Counted from the first letter of the stretch, positions 8,574 through 18,428 are shown. The stretch: DNA of 64,000 nt from Tumebacillus_A lipolyticus (GCF_042682745.1 NZ_JBHUIO010000005.1:1240001-1304000); one strand, 5' to 3'. The notes: generated from the letters alone by a model not told the origin. Program-made: numbers and translations.

Positions 8574-9350
8574 TCATTTACGCTTTCGGGCGACCACCGC
8601 CAAACGACCGTCGTCGGTCGAATACTCGCACGTGGAAAGCACAAGAAGCTTGTCGCCATACCTGGCTGTCACGCCCGTGTCGTAAAGAGCGAGTTTCTTG
8701 ATGTTCTGAACATACGAATCGAACTCGGCAGGCGTGCTTACCGTCCCAATCTGGTAGTATTTAAAAACGTCGTCCGATTTGCGATAAACTTTGGACAGAA
8801 TAACGGCAACTATCTCATACTCTTCCTTTTCGTAAAGCGTACTGAACTGGAACTTAGCATGCTCCTGATAAAAGCTTTCTTTCTTGTACTTCAACAGATC
8901 TGTAAACATCGAGCCGCTGTTCATGTGATGTCCATGAATCAGCAAGATGTCCGAACTGTTGATCCGGCTGTCAGCATCCAAAAAGGGGAGGCCGCTTGTG
9001 TTTTCCTGTTTATCAAAATCGTGATTGAGATAGAACTGCGCATCCTGTGAGTTCTGCATAATCGGGTAACTGATTCGGGTGCCGCCCATCTTCAGCCAAC
9101 CGACAATGTCCGGGTTTCTCTCGTAAAGCTCGCGAAATTCGGGAAGCATGCCCGGCTCATGCGCCGGGATCAAAGAGGAGGGGAGTGCATCCCCTCCGCC
9201 TTTGGCCGACTCTTTCTCCCAAACTTTCGTCAGCTCTTCAATTTTCTGTTGCTCAGCATAATCCCGCAGGAGAGTTCTCGCAACAGTGACGAGAGAAAAT
9301 ACCAACAGAAGAGAGGAAACGGCGATAAGAAATTTTTTAGTTTTACTCAA
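8574..9350 (-). CDS. class B sortase
   Basis: Membrane-anchored transpeptidase that attaches LPXTG-like proteins to the wall. An N-terminal cytoplasmic Lys stretch and one transmembrane helix (FLIAVSSLLLVFSLVTV) precede the extracellular sortase barrel. The catalytic His lies in IHGHHM (~138-143), Cys in STCEYS (~241) and Arg in GRLAVVAR (~249). The TxxYPI and HGHHM phrases are class B. TTG 9350 is preferred because GGAGGGG lies upstream of it; a GTG at 9398 overlapping the adhesin would add 16 residues but has no ribosome site. It follows the adhesin by 22 bases, so the adhesin is its obvious substrate. Confidence 0.9.
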   Translation of the reverse strand: MSKTKKFLIAVSSLLLVFSLVTVARTLLRDYAEQQKIEELTKVWEKESAKGGGDALPSSLIPAHEPGMLPEFRELYERNPDIVGWLKMGGTRISYPIMQNSQDAQFYLNHDFDKQENTSGLPFLDADSRINSSDILLIHGHHMNSGSMFTDLLKYKKESFYQEHAKFQFSTLYEKEEYEIVAVILSKVYRKSDDVFKYYQIGTVSTPAEFDSYVQNIKKLALYDTGVTARYGDKLLVLSTCEYSTDDGRLAVVARKRK

Positions 9351-9372
9351 TTCCTTACCGCCCCTCCAGTTA

Positions 9373-12300
9373 TTAGATGTGCTTTTTCTTTTTGCCACCG
9401 CGTAGACAGAGTCCGATCGTAATCAAGGACATCAGCGCCAAAGCCATATAGAAAATGGGCGATACGCCGCTTTCCCCTGTTTTCGGAACATTGTCCAGAT
9501 CGCTGTCGGTTCCGGGCTTACCGGGGTTAGGCCCGGGATTCCCAGGTTCTGGCTTGACAGGGTCAGGCCTTGGATTGCCGGGATCAGTTCCGGGATCAGT
9601 TCCGGGATCAGTTCCGGGATCAGTTCCGGGATCGGTTCCAGGATCAGTTCCAGGATCAGTTCCGGGATCGGTTCCAGGATCAGTTCCAGGATCAGTTCCG
9701 GGATCAGTTCCGGGATCAGTTCCAGGATCAGTTCCAGGATCGGTTCCGGGATCGGTCCCAGGATCGGTTCCGCCGCCATTGCCACCAGAACTTACCGGCC
9801 TCAGCTGTACATCGTAGCGTACGATGTCGCTTCCGACCGAGATCGTTGGGCTCGTATGCGTCTCATACCCGGCTTTCGTTACAACCAGATAGTAATCTGT
9901 GTCCGGGAACACCATGTAAGCATATGCACCGTTTGCGTCGCTGTTCTGACTTGGGCTGGCGTTATCGTTCGGCGCAAAGCCCGGAATCGCAGGCAGCGTC
10001 ACTTTCGTGCCCGGCACGATGCCGTTCGCCCTGTTCTTCGGCGTATCGGCATAGTATAGCGTCACTTTGGCGCCTTCGATCGTTTTGCCGGTCTTTGCGT
10101 CCGTAATGATGCCATACGGGTCGACGAGCTCCTGAGAAATATTCAATTCCCCGTTCGCCTTCACGTCCAGCTCCGCGTCTGGAATGAGCGTCAGTTCTTT
10201 GCCCGGCTCAACTTCGTAACGCACTTCCATCTTGTAGCTCCCCGCAGATAGACCATCCACAGAGAATGCGCCGTTCGGTTGCAAGCCGAATGCTTTCGGA
10301 GCCCCGTTCTCATCCACAACATATTGGCCGTTCGCATCCCGCAAATAAATGCGCATCTTGCCGGCGAGCGCGCTGTCCAGCAGCGAAGACTGCCCTTTAG
10401 GCTGCTTCAGAAGCACGACGCCTACAGCCGTAATGTTCGCCGGTATCAGCTGTCCGCCCTTCACATTGCTGTCAACTTCCGCTTTTTGCGTGAAAGTGAT
10501 CGACTCGTCAGCGCCATTGATTTTGATCTTTTTCGTGAAGCTGATCGTATAGTCGCCACCATACTCCACCGGGAGGAAGTACACGCCATTCGCATCGGTC
10601 GTGATCGTGTGCTTCTCGCCATTCGTATCGTTGGTGATGACAACGGTCGCATTCGGAATCACTTCGCCCGTCGTGTTGTCGCGCAGCACCCCGGTGATTG
10701 CCGCCGGAACGGCGGTTACCTTCGTAGTGGCGGTCAATTTGCCTTCCGTCAGACTGTCCACCTTAGCCGTGATGAGGTGCTCCTCAGGCGTCGTGGTTTC
10801 CAGCTTTGGCGGTGTATAAGGGATGACCGCTCTTCCTTGTGCATCGGTCTTGGCCGTGACTTCCGATTGATCCGGCAGGACGAAGACGATCTCTTGGTTC
10901 GCAACCGGCTTGCCTTCATAATCGGTCAACGTTGCTGTCAACTGCGTAGGCGTCAAACCATTGCCGGGAACGAACTCTGGATCTGCCGTCAGCGTCAGAT
11001 TGCCGGGGAGATACTTCGCATTGACGAAGCGGGCTTCGGCAATCTGCTTCTCCATGATCGTGCCGCTATGCGTCCGATTCACCGGGTCGGCGGTGTAATT
11101 CTCGCCCGAATAATCGGTTTGGACGACGATATAACTGTCTCCGCTCGGAATGCCTTCAATGGCGACAGTTTCCCCGTGCTTCAGGGTGATCTTACCGTCA
11201 GACTTGATCGTTCCCTGCGTGCCGTCCGACTTCGTGTAGGGATACGCAGCACCTGCAGCGGCGTCAGGGAATTTGACCGTAAACTCAAATTCCTTCTTCT
11301 TGTCCGCCCCGCTGCCTTCCACCATCTGCCCGATCAGCAGGCCGCCGTACACCATCCGCGTGTTGACGATCTCCGCTTTATGGTCGCCACCATCGACAAT
11401 GGTGCCGGTCGTTTGCCGATCCGGCCAATTCGTCGTGTAGCCGTCGCGCGAATAATCGGCCTCGGTGACGGTGTAGGTCGTATCCAGAGGAATCCCATCG
11501 ATGACGGCAGTTTCCCCATGCTTGAGGGAGATCTTGCCGCCAGACTTGATCGTTCCATTCGTACCGTCCGACTTCGTGTAGACGTACTCTCCGCTTGCAC
11601 CCGCGCCTTCGAAGGTGACGGTGAACTCAAACGACTTGTTCTTGTCCCCACCATTGCCCGCGACCGTCTGCCCGATCGTCAGCTTGCCGGGAAGGTGCTT
11701 GGTGTTGACGAACTTCGCTTCGACCGTTTCCTTCGCCACGATGCTTCCGGTACGCGTCAGGTCGGCCGGATTCGTAACGTAGCCATCGTCTGTGTAATCC
11801 TTCTGGACGATGGTGTAGGTGATGCCATCCGGGAGATTGAAGATGATGGCCTCGCCGCCTTTCAGCATAACAGTTCCGCCGCTGGCCACAGTTCCGCTTT
11901 TGGAGCCGGAATAAGCATAGGACTTGCCGGTGCTGAAGGTAACCGTATACTCAAATGCCTTGTTCGGGTCCGCACCTTTCCCCTCAATCGCCGTGTCCAG
12001 CTTCAAATCGCCGGGCACCCACACCGGGGTTGGCACTTCCAGCGGTTTTTTGTCGGTTACCTCCACCCCGTCCACCCAGATCGGATTAAAAGGAGTGGAT
12101 GCCACACGCACCTGATAAACCGTCGTGGTCGGCAGATAGGTGGTCGGGTCGATATAGGTTTGCTTGAGCACGTAAAGCCCCGCTTTGACAAACATGCTAA
12201 GTTTGCCGTCTGCACCTGTGGTTCCGACTTTGACCTCGGTTACGCCGTCGGGCTCATACAGCGTGAATGTAACGCCACCCAGCGGCTTGCCGTCCGGATC

Positions 12301-15300
12301 GACTTTGAGTAGATCCAGCTTGCCTTGGGTTTCCGCGCTGCCGCCCACGTCACTGTTGTCGACCGCGTGTTCGCTTTTGGCGCCGATGTTAGTCAAGGTG
12401 TCATCGCCCATCAGCTTGATCTCGTTGCCAGCCTTCCCGCCGCTGGGCACTTTGGTGACCTCAGTCTGATAGACAATCTGGTAGAACTGATTTGGATCTG
12501 CCATGCGGAAGATCAGTCGGGTCGCGCCGCCTTCCGTGACAGTTTCGACCTTGACCTCGCTGTTCGGGTCGTACATGTTCAGCGCGTCGCCGTCCCTCGT
12601 CAGCACACCGCTGGGGGTCAGCTTGGCTCGATATACTGCCATGTCAGGGCGTCGCAGCGAGAGGTTCCCGTTTTCGTCCTTGCGCAGCGCCAGCCCCTCG
12701 CCAAGGGTGTCCTGCAGATAGACGTCGTCCTTCATCTCGAAGGGCGGGGTGTAATTCACCGTCCACTCCAGCACGCCGGGGTTCGGCTTGGTTACCGATT
12801 TGCCCAGCGACTTCATCGGGACGATGACCTTGCGGCTGGCTTTGACTGCGGTAGGCTCATCCCCCCATTTGATGTTCAGCTCGGCGTTGTTATTCATCTC
12901 ATGCTTTGTTTTGCCGGTTTCAAAGTATTGACGTAGGGTCTCCTCGGTGGGTCTCGCCTTGACCAGAATGACATAGGGACTTTCCAGCTTGGTAAAGGAA
13001 AAGGTGCCTATGTTCCCTGCGGAGGAGAAATTCACCAGATCACTTGGGTCGGAAATAAGCGTCGTAGCGCTAACAGTCGCTCCATAGTCTGCCCGGTTTC
13101 CGTTGTAAATCGCAAAATCCTGCCCCTCCGCATAGGGCACAAACTCCCAGCCCTCGGGCAGGGTATCGACGAGATTGATGTCGCTGGCAACGTGATTGCC
13201 GCCATTCTTTGCCATCTCCTCGGTCTTCAGGCCGTTCATATTGACCGACAGCCGGAAGGTCACCGTCTTGGTCACCTGATCAAAGGCCGCCAGTGTATAT
13301 GCTTCATTACCGTCGTTCCGAATGTAGTGGTTGACAGAATTGGGGTTAAGGGTTGTCCCCTCCGGCCTTGACGCAAAGAGCATTTCTTTGGCCAGCATGC
13401 CGCCGTTGACCTGTTGAGTAGGGAAACTTGAATCAACTGTCCATTTTGTCCCTTCAAACAGGGACGCCTTATTACCGTGAGTTGAACTGTTATTGCCCGC
13501 AAAATGCTGCCACTGCGTCATCAGGGAATTAAATGCGAAGGAAGCGGGCGCATCGGTATTGTATCCGGTGACACGAAGCAAGTCGGCAACAGGCTTCCCA
13601 TCCTGTGAAACTGTGTATACCTGATGCTCTAAGCCGTCGCTCGACTGAAAGGAACCGGACTGAAACCGCTGGTAGTAATTCGGAAAAATGTTCTTCAACT
13701 GGGCCAAGATTCCGGCGTCAATCTCTGGGTTGACGGTAACCTTGGTGAAGTCGATTGAGTTCTTATCCCCGTACACCAGCAGATCGTACACCGAACCGTC
13801 TGGAAGGGCCTCTTGAGGTGTAAGGGTAACCTTCCACGGCAATGTGCCGGAAGAAAGGACATTAACACCGGTACCTACGCTCTTGGTCAGAGTATGGGCA
13901 CCAATGGTGACCACCGCAGTGTCCCACACGGTAGCTTGGTCATTGTCCTGCACGGTATTGACATCCAGCTTCCACTGGGCGATCGCCTTGTTGGTAAAGC
14001 TGGTTGTACTGCCTGTAACTTCGGACACGATGACCAGCCGGATCGGGCCGTTCACCTCACCGAAGGAATACTCATTTCCTACAGGTTCGATCGGCGTTTT
14101 TGTCGCGAACCAGTCCTTCTTGACACTGTCCCACGCCTGCCATGTGGCCGATTTCCAGGTAAGTCCGGCCGGCAGGGCATCGGTGATCTTGAAGTCTTTC
14201 AGACCCTGTTTGCTGTAGTTCTTGTTGACATCGATCGTCCATGTAATGGTACGCGGGTCTGTAGAACTCGACCGCTTGTCCAGCGTGCCGCTCTTTTGAA
14301 TCCAGTCTGGTTTGATGGCGACTCGCCACGAATTCGAAGAGAGCAGCTTACTGTCCGACTTGTCCCTCAGCTCCGCGATATTGGTGACGGTCTGCCACCC
14401 ATTATTACCGCTGTTATACTCATAGTAATACATCGCCTTGGGTATCCACGTCTTGAAGGTGACGATCGCCTTGTCACCGAAGTTCGCGGGGAAGGTGTAC
14501 GCCAGCGCGTTCGTGGTGCCGCTGTCCGGTGTTACCGCACTGCCGTTGACCTTGAGAGAACCCTCCACATAGGTACCCACCTGAGTGGGATTGAGCGCGT
14601 CATACAACTTCAGCCCGTCCAGCGGCTGCGGGATGGCAGGGTCAAACATATCTGTGGCGGCGATTTCCATCTGCCACTCGATTGCCCCCTCCACAAAAGC
14701 CGCCTGAGTGATATAGCCGTTTTCGGAAGCATTGCTGTTGGACTTCTTTGTGATGCTGTACGCAGGCGTGACCTCGGGGTTTTCGAGCATGTAGCTCGCC
14801 CCGAAGATGTTAATCGGCTTTTTGTTGCCATAGTTTATGCCCGACACATCCGCCTTTGCGGTGGATTCAAAGCCGAAGGTGATGTTCTTGCCCTGGCCAT
14901 TGAAAAAGCGTTCTTCGCCGTCAAACACCACCTTGATGCCCGCTGCGGAGAAATGGGCGGTTCCGATTGTGTAGCCCGATCTTTCCTTCAGCGTCATGGT
15001 AGCAGTCGGAAGAACCACTTCCGGAAAGTAAGTCGCTTTGTCCAGCATCACCCAGTCGCCGTACAAAATGACCGTGCTGCCATCCACTGCGTTCGGGTCG
15101 GCGGCGTCACCCTTCACCGGAACCTTGATGCCGGCCGACTTGAGGGAAAAGGGCTTTCTGCCGTGAATGGCATCCCCCGTCTGCAAGACCTTCCCCTCCT
15201 GTGTGACTTCCAGGGGAAAGGGCGAATTCGCTCCCATGAGCACCGCCGTTTTATCCGCCGGGGTTGCCGCCAGCGCTGCGAAATCTTCTGACGTAGCGTT

Positions 15301-15450
15301 CACCGCCTCAGGTACCGCCGACGGTTCGGCCGCGTTCGGCAAGCCACTCTCCGCATATGCAGTAGTGGAGAACGTCAACGTCTGCAAGACGAGCAAAACT
15401 GCCATGCAGAAAGATAGCAGAGCTTTGCCTACACTGCGTTTTCGTTTCAA
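9373..15450 (-). CDS. LPXTG-type multidomain surface adhesin
   Basis: 2,025 residues from TTG 15450, which follows GGAGGAGA; this start gives a clean signal peptide (KRKRS, hydrophobic core, AYA cleavage). The N-terminal half has collagen-binding-like/DUF11-like beta domains (phrases such as WTIDVNKNYSKQGLKDFKI). Next come a SpaA/Cna-B domain (KLDLLKVDPDGKPLGGVTFTLYE begins it), four similar ~110-residue pilin-type isopeptide domains each ending in xxFVNxK, an invasin-like Big domain and two carboxypeptidase-regulatory-like domains. A GTDP spacer and the sorting signal VPKTG (~1988), a transmembrane helix and KKKKHI end the protein. Wall-attached, probably by the adjacent sortase. Confidence 0.92.
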   Translation of the reverse strand: MKRKRSVGKALLSFCMAVLLVLQTLTFSTTAYAESGLPNAAEPSAVPEAVNATSEDFAALAATPADKTAVLMGANSPFPLEVTQEGKVLQTGDAIHGRKPFSLKSAGIKVPVKGDAADPNAVDGSTVILYGDWVMLDKATYFPEVVLPTATMTLKERSGYTIGTAHFSAAGIKVVFDGEERFFNGQGKNITFGFESTAKADVSGINYGNKKPINIFGASYMLENPEVTPAYSITKKSNSNASENGYITQAAFVEGAIEWQMEIAATDMFDPAIPQPLDGLKLYDALNPTQVGTYVEGSLKVNGSAVTPDSGTTNALAYTFPANFGDKAIVTFKTWIPKAMYYYEYNSGNNGWQTVTNIAELRDKSDSKLLSSNSWRVAIKPDWIQKSGTLDKRSSSTDPRTITWTIDVNKNYSKQGLKDFKITDALPAGLTWKSATWQAWDSVKKDWFATKTPIEPVGNEYSFGEVNGPIRLVIVSEVTGSTTSFTNKAIAQWKLDVNTVQDNDQATVWDTAVVTIGAHTLTKSVGTGVNVLSSGTLPWKVTLTPQEALPDGSVYDLLVYGDKNSIDFTKVTVNPEIDAGILAQLKNIFPNYYQRFQSGSFQSSDGLEHQVYTVSQDGKPVADLLRVTGYNTDAPASFAFNSLMTQWQHFAGNNSSTHGNKASLFEGTKWTVDSSFPTQQVNGGMLAKEMLFASRPEGTTLNPNSVNHYIRNDGNEAYTLAAFDQVTKTVTFRLSVNMNGLKTEEMAKNGGNHVASDINLVDTLPEGWEFVPYAEGQDFAIYNGNRADYGATVSATTLISDPSDLVNFSSAGNIGTFSFTKLESPYVILVKARPTEETLRQYFETGKTKHEMNNNAELNIKWGDEPTAVKASRKVIVPMKSLGKSVTKPNPGVLEWTVNYTPPFEMKDDVYLQDTLGEGLALRKDENGNLSLRRPDMAVYRAKLTPSGVLTRDGDALNMYDPNSEVKVETVTEGGATRLIFRMADPNQFYQIVYQTEVTKVPSGGKAGNEIKLMGDDTLTNIGAKSEHAVDNSDVGGSAETQGKLDLLKVDPDGKPLGGVTFTLYEPDGVTEVKVGTTGADGKLSMFVKAGLYVLKQTYIDPTTYLPTTTVYQVRVASTPFNPIWVDGVEVTDKKPLEVPTPVWVPGDLKLDTAIEGKGADPNKAFEYTVTFSTGKSYAYSGSKSGTVASGGTVMLKGGEAIIFNLPDGITYTIVQKDYTDDGYVTNPADLTRTGSIVAKETVEAKFVNTKHLPGKLTIGQTVAGNGGDKNKSFEFTVTFEGAGASGEYVYTKSDGTNGTIKSGGKISLKHGETAVIDGIPLDTTYTVTEADYSRDGYTTNWPDRQTTGTIVDGGDHKAEIVNTRMVYGGLLIGQMVEGSGADKKKEFEFTVKFPDAAAGAAYPYTKSDGTQGTIKSDGKITLKHGETVAIEGIPSGDSYIVVQTDYSGENYTADPVNRTHSGTIMEKQIAEARFVNAKYLPGNLTLTADPEFVPGNGLTPTQLTATLTDYEGKPVANQEIVFVLPDQSEVTAKTDAQGRAVIPYTPPKLETTTPEEHLITAKVDSLTEGKLTATTKVTAVPAAITGVLRDNTTGEVIPNATVVITNDTNGEKHTITTDANGVYFLPVEYGGDYTISFTKKIKINGADESITFTQKAEVDSNVKGGQLIPANITAVGVVLLKQPKGQSSLLDSALAGKMRIYLRDANGQYVVDENGAPKAFGLQPNGAFSVDGLSAGSYKMEVRYEVEPGKELTLIPDAELDVKANGELNISQELVDPYGIITDAKTGKTIEGAKVTLYYADTPKNRANGIVPGTKVTLPAIPGFAPNDNASPSQNSDANGAYAYMVFPDTDYYLVVTKAGYETHTSPTISVGSDIVRYDVQLRPVSSGGNGGGTDPGTDPGTDPGTDPGTDPGTDPGTDPGTDPGTDPGTDPGTDPGTDPGTDPGTDPGTDPGTDPGNPRPDPVKPEPGNPGPNPGKPGTDSDLDNVPKTGESGVSPIFYMALALMSLITIGLCLRGGKKKKHI
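9580..9771 (-). repeat. 12-bp repeat tract encoding (GTDP)n
   Basis: About sixteen 12-base units alternating GGATCAGTTCCG/A and GGATCGGTTCCG variants encode the Gly-Thr-Asp-Pro wall-spanning spacer. Unit length is a multiple of three, so slippage changes spacer length without breaking the frame. Confidence 0.9.
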
Positions 15451-15800
15451 AAAAAACTCTCCTCCATCTCCGAAATTTTTGACGACATCGAGATCATCTG
15501 CCCGAAAAACGCTCAAGCGAATCGACCTATGCGATTTGCTTGATCCCTGCGGCCTTTTACACCATCGATTTTTGCGGTGTTCCAGATGAACGGGTAAGTG
15601 CCGTGGATGTGCAGGCAGTTGATCATGCCTAGTAACTTTCTCCCCCCTTTCTTTTGATCATCTTTGATATTCAAATAATGTAAATGACATTATACGCCGT
15701 TTTTACATAGCGTATTACACCATTATAGTAGCGGGATCTATACAAAACCTGTACAACCACTCGACAATTAAGAAGCGAGAAACTCGATTCCCACCATCAC
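15451..15800 (-). promoter_or_regulatory. structured leader and promoter region of the adhesin operon
   Basis: The ~250 bases upstream of the adhesin contain a -10-like TATAAT near 15690 (minus strand) and two hairpins in the transcribed leader: ACACC / GGTGT (15559-15580) and CAAGCAAATCG / CGATTCGCTTG (15514-15542). A 37-codon frame with a strong AAGGGGGGAG ribosome site runs from 15626 to 15513 and overlaps them; it may be a leader peptide. A riboswitch or attenuator is possible, but I do not recognise a known class. Confidence 0.4.
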
Positions 15801-16020
15801 ATGCGCGTCCGATCCGATCATACAACCGGCCGCACGACGAAAGTAATGCCTCACCCCTACTACCAATGTGGAGCTTGCAACAACAAAGGCTCTGCGGTCT
15901 GCTCGTCCAACACGCTGAATCCCTCCGAAAACATCAATGGGAGAAGGGTCAAAGACATTTCGCTTGTCTTTGACCCTTCTCCCCATCCTCAAAACGATGT
16001 ACTCACTTATGATACGGCTC
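15801..16020 (+). pseudogene. large serine recombinase remnant (copy 2)
   Basis: A zinc-ribbon phrase (YYQCGACNNKGSAVC) is joined directly to the recombinase C-terminus (LNPSENINGRRVKDISLVFD). Between them copy 3 at 54376 has about 130 more residues, so this copy carries a large internal deletion as well as loss of the catalytic domain. The final residues VLTYDTA are encoded by the rlmH-tail repeat itself. Confidence 0.7.
16003..16020 (-). repeat. rlmH-tail repeat, site 2
   Basis: Plus strand TCACTTATGATACGGCTC; minus strand reads E-P-Y-H-K-stop with TGA. The following ~30 bases resemble those after site 7 (AGCTGAACGGG..CTATCGGCG), showing a shared longer end. Confidence 0.85.
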
Positions 16021-16142
16021 AGCTGAACGGGTCTATCGGCGTAAAATATGCCGTGGCCGATAGTTGCTGGACTTCTTTGCTCAGTAAATCAAACAAATTT
16101 CAATCCTTGGATCAGATCAAGCTTTCATAAACATGCACTGAA

Positions 16143-16165
16143 GGCCGCCGAAGTAATCGGCGGCC
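16143..16165. terminator. GC-rich hairpin
   Basis: Perfect stem GGCCGCCGA / TCGGCGGCC, 63 bases past the stop of the PNPOx-like gene. It lacks a clear T run, so it is only a possible terminator. Confidence 0.35.
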
Positions 16166-16228
16166 TGGTTGTAAGTCATTCAACTGTCGTTCCCGTTAGC
16201 TAGCGCAAGTCATAAGGGTATTTTGTCA

Positions 16229-16777
16229 TTAAATCTCTCGTCCGACATTCATGTCCGTTCGATACATTTTTTCTGCTTCAATCGGGCTTTCTTTTGCCGT
16301 CACATGGTGCGGGATAACCCGGCAAACTTGAACCGGTCCGCCGAATACAGCCGACCTATACTTGTCCACATGCTGCTTTGACAAGGGGCGGTTATAATAG
16401 CCGGGTACGTATTTATTGATCATTTCCTGAAGTACATGGGTGGCTTCGTCCAAATCTGTGATTGGCTCCGCTTGACCAAATATCATGACGCTCATATATG
16501 CCGTATCCGTTTTGGCTGGCACCGGATCTGTGATCGTTCCGTATTCCTCACATACCGTAAAACATACCTCTGGATTTTCACTCATGACATGATTGCGTCT
16601 TCCATCTCCAGCCCCGTGAAAATAGAGCTTCCCTTCCGTCCACACATAATTAAGCGGTACAACATAGGGCAGCTTCCCATCAACCAACCCAAGGTACCCA
16701 ATTCTCGCTTGGTGAAGGAAACTTTCGATTTTTTCTTGATCCCGGCATTCCCTGATCTTGTAACGAATCGAATGCAT
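16229..16777 (-). CDS. pyridoxamine 5'-phosphate oxidase-like flavin protein
   Basis: 182 residues from ATG 16777, preceded by AAGGAGA. The split-barrel FMN-binding fold of the PNPOx-like/NimA group is indicated by ARIGYLGLVDGKLPYVVPLNY at the start, LYFHGAGDGRRNHVM and the FTVCEEYG strand. Such proteins reduce small aromatic or nitro compounds, or act on vitamin B6-like substrates. It is divergent from a MocR regulator, which most likely controls it. Exact substrate unknown. Confidence 0.85.
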   Translation of the reverse strand: MHSIRYKIRECRDQEKIESFLHQARIGYLGLVDGKLPYVVPLNYVWTEGKLYFHGAGDGRRNHVMSENPEVCFTVCEEYGTITDPVPAKTDTAYMSVMIFGQAEPITDLDEATHVLQEMINKYVPGYYNRPLSKQHVDKYRSAVFGGPVQVCRVIPHHVTAKESPIEAEKMYRTDMNVGREI

Positions 16778-16997
16778 TTCAAAATCTCTCCTTTCACTCC
16801 TAAGATATTCATCCCACTCCAATTTGTCTTAACTCCGATACTCTTCTAGGGTGCAGCAACGACCAGGTTGCAAATACCTGCGTTCTTACGGTAGTATATC
16901 AGCGAATGGATTGTGTTAAAACATCCAAACATCACGGTCACGAACAGTCCATAATGGATATTTTATGATGTGAACTTCTAATTTGGCGGTGTGTGCG

Positions 16998-18428
16998 ATG
17001 ATGAAAGTAATTCGTAATGATAAGAGACCAATCTGGCAGCAATTGCTTGATCAAGCGATTCATAATATTACCAGCGGAATCTGGGCGCCAGGAGAATTGC
17101 TGATTCCTTCCCGTGAACTTGCTCACATGATAGGTGTATCTCGCTCAACCATACAGATCGTCTATGAGGAATTGCTAAGTCGAGGCTATACGGTTACATC
17201 TCGCCGAGGAGGAACTCGCGTTAGTAATTGGAAGCAAGTCACTGAGTCAACGAAGGAAATAATCGCAGCCGGTCCCATCCCCCCCTCACTTCCCTTGTTG
17301 AACTCAGCTGTCGATCAATTACATGACTGGCTCAGAGGCAAAGAACAGCGAGAAGTGGATATTGATTTTAGTCCCCATGAACCCTATTTGGATGGACAAT
17401 TTCAAAAGAACTGGCGACAATCGCTTCTCCACGCATCCGCTGAAATGGATTTATCAAACTGGGCTTACGGCAACCCCTATGGTTTCACACCATTACGTGA
17501 GCAAATTCAGCGTTATTTATCACTTGAACGAGGCATCCATATCCAAACAAATCAGATTCTATTGACTTCAGGAGCTCAACATAGTATAGACTTAATCGCA
17601 CAATCGCTTTTAGCTGATGGGGACACTGTTTCTGTAGAAGATCCCGGTTTTCCAGCAGCCTGGATGGCGATGAAATATCGGCGTATGAATGTGCTGCCCG
17701 TTCCCGTTGATGAGTATGGTCTTGTGGTTGAGCAGATTCACCCACAATCCAAACTGATCTTTACGACCCCTTCGCACCAGTGCGCGGTCGGGGTCGTTAT
17801 GTCGGAGCCGCGCAGGCAGCAATTGCTACATAAGGCCGCTCAAGAACAATTCTGGATCATCGAGGACGATTATGATAGTGAATTTCGATATCGTGGGGAG
17901 CCGCTTCCAACGCTGTTTTGTCAGGCACCTACTAACACTTTATATCTCATGAGTTTTTCTAAAATGATTGCTCCAGGCATTCGTATTTCAGCTATCGTTG
18001 GATCTGTCGAGGCAATTGCTCAACTAGCCAGGGTACAGGAGCTGACCTACCGTCATCTTCCGATTATGGATCAGCTAACACTAACCCACTTCATCTCGAA
18101 TGGGCATTTTATGCGCCATATGAGAAGAGTCAGAAATGTGTACCGCCGAAGACACGAAGCCATGACAAAGGCTATTATAGCTAGCGGTTTAGGGGAGCGT
18201 TTCACACTAAGTGGAGTAGAAACGGGATTGCATATGTTACTTGAAGCTGAAGGGTCATACGACGAAGAAACCGTGACAAAGTTAGCCCTGCAAAAGGGAA
18301 TACGTGTGTACCCCCTTGCACCCTATTGTTTGGAAAGCAAACGAAAGGGATGGGTGTTGGGGTTTGCAAAAGTGGATGAAACATCGATCGAGCAGGGGAT
18401 TCATCGCCTTTCGGAGTTGATCTTATAG
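16998..18428 (+). CDS. MocR/PdxR-type transcriptional regulator
   Basis: 476 residues: a GntR winged helix (~1-75; LIPSRELAHMIGVSRSTIQIVYEELLSRGY) fused to a fold-type I aminotransferase domain. The PLP region is recognisable from GAQHSIDLIAQ, the aspartate in IIEDDYDSEFRY and the lysine in MSFSKMIAPGIR. MocR proteins sense PLP or amino-acid adducts. The divergent PNPOx-like gene and shared ~220-base promoter region fit PdxR-style control. A TCCATAATGGA dyad near 16948-16960 is a possible operator. ATG 16998 was chosen; TTG 16983 is possible. Confidence 0.88.
   Translation: MMKVIRNDKRPIWQQLLDQAIHNITSGIWAPGELLIPSRELAHMIGVSRSTIQIVYEELLSRGYTVTSRRGGTRVSNWKQVTESTKEIIAAGPIPPSLPLLNSAVDQLHDWLRGKEQREVDIDFSPHEPYLDGQFQKNWRQSLLHASAEMDLSNWAYGNPYGFTPLREQIQRYLSLERGIHIQTNQILLTSGAQHSIDLIAQSLLADGDTVSVEDPGFPAAWMAMKYRRMNVLPVPVDEYGLVVEQIHPQSKLIFTTPSHQCAVGVVMSEPRRQQLLHKAAQEQFWIIEDDYDSEFRYRGEPLPTLFCQAPTNTLYLMSFSKMIAPGIRISAIVGSVEAIAQLARVQELTYRHLPIMDQLTLTHFISNGHFMRHMRRVRNVYRRRHEAMTKAIIASGLGERFTLSGVETGLHMLLEAEGSYDEETVTKLALQKGIRVYPLAPYCLESKRKGWVLGFAKVDETSIEQGIHRLSELIL

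Noticed and set aside
9580..9771. Regular short repeats that could suggest a CRISPR array
   Set aside because: Units are 12 bases without spacers and encode the in-frame GTDP spacer of the adhesin.
10279..15291. Long plus-strand open frames (for example 10279-12312 and 13813-15291) opposite the adhesin
   Set aside because: They are antisense shadows of a repetitive GC-rich gene, have Arg/His-rich meaningless composition and no ribosome sites.
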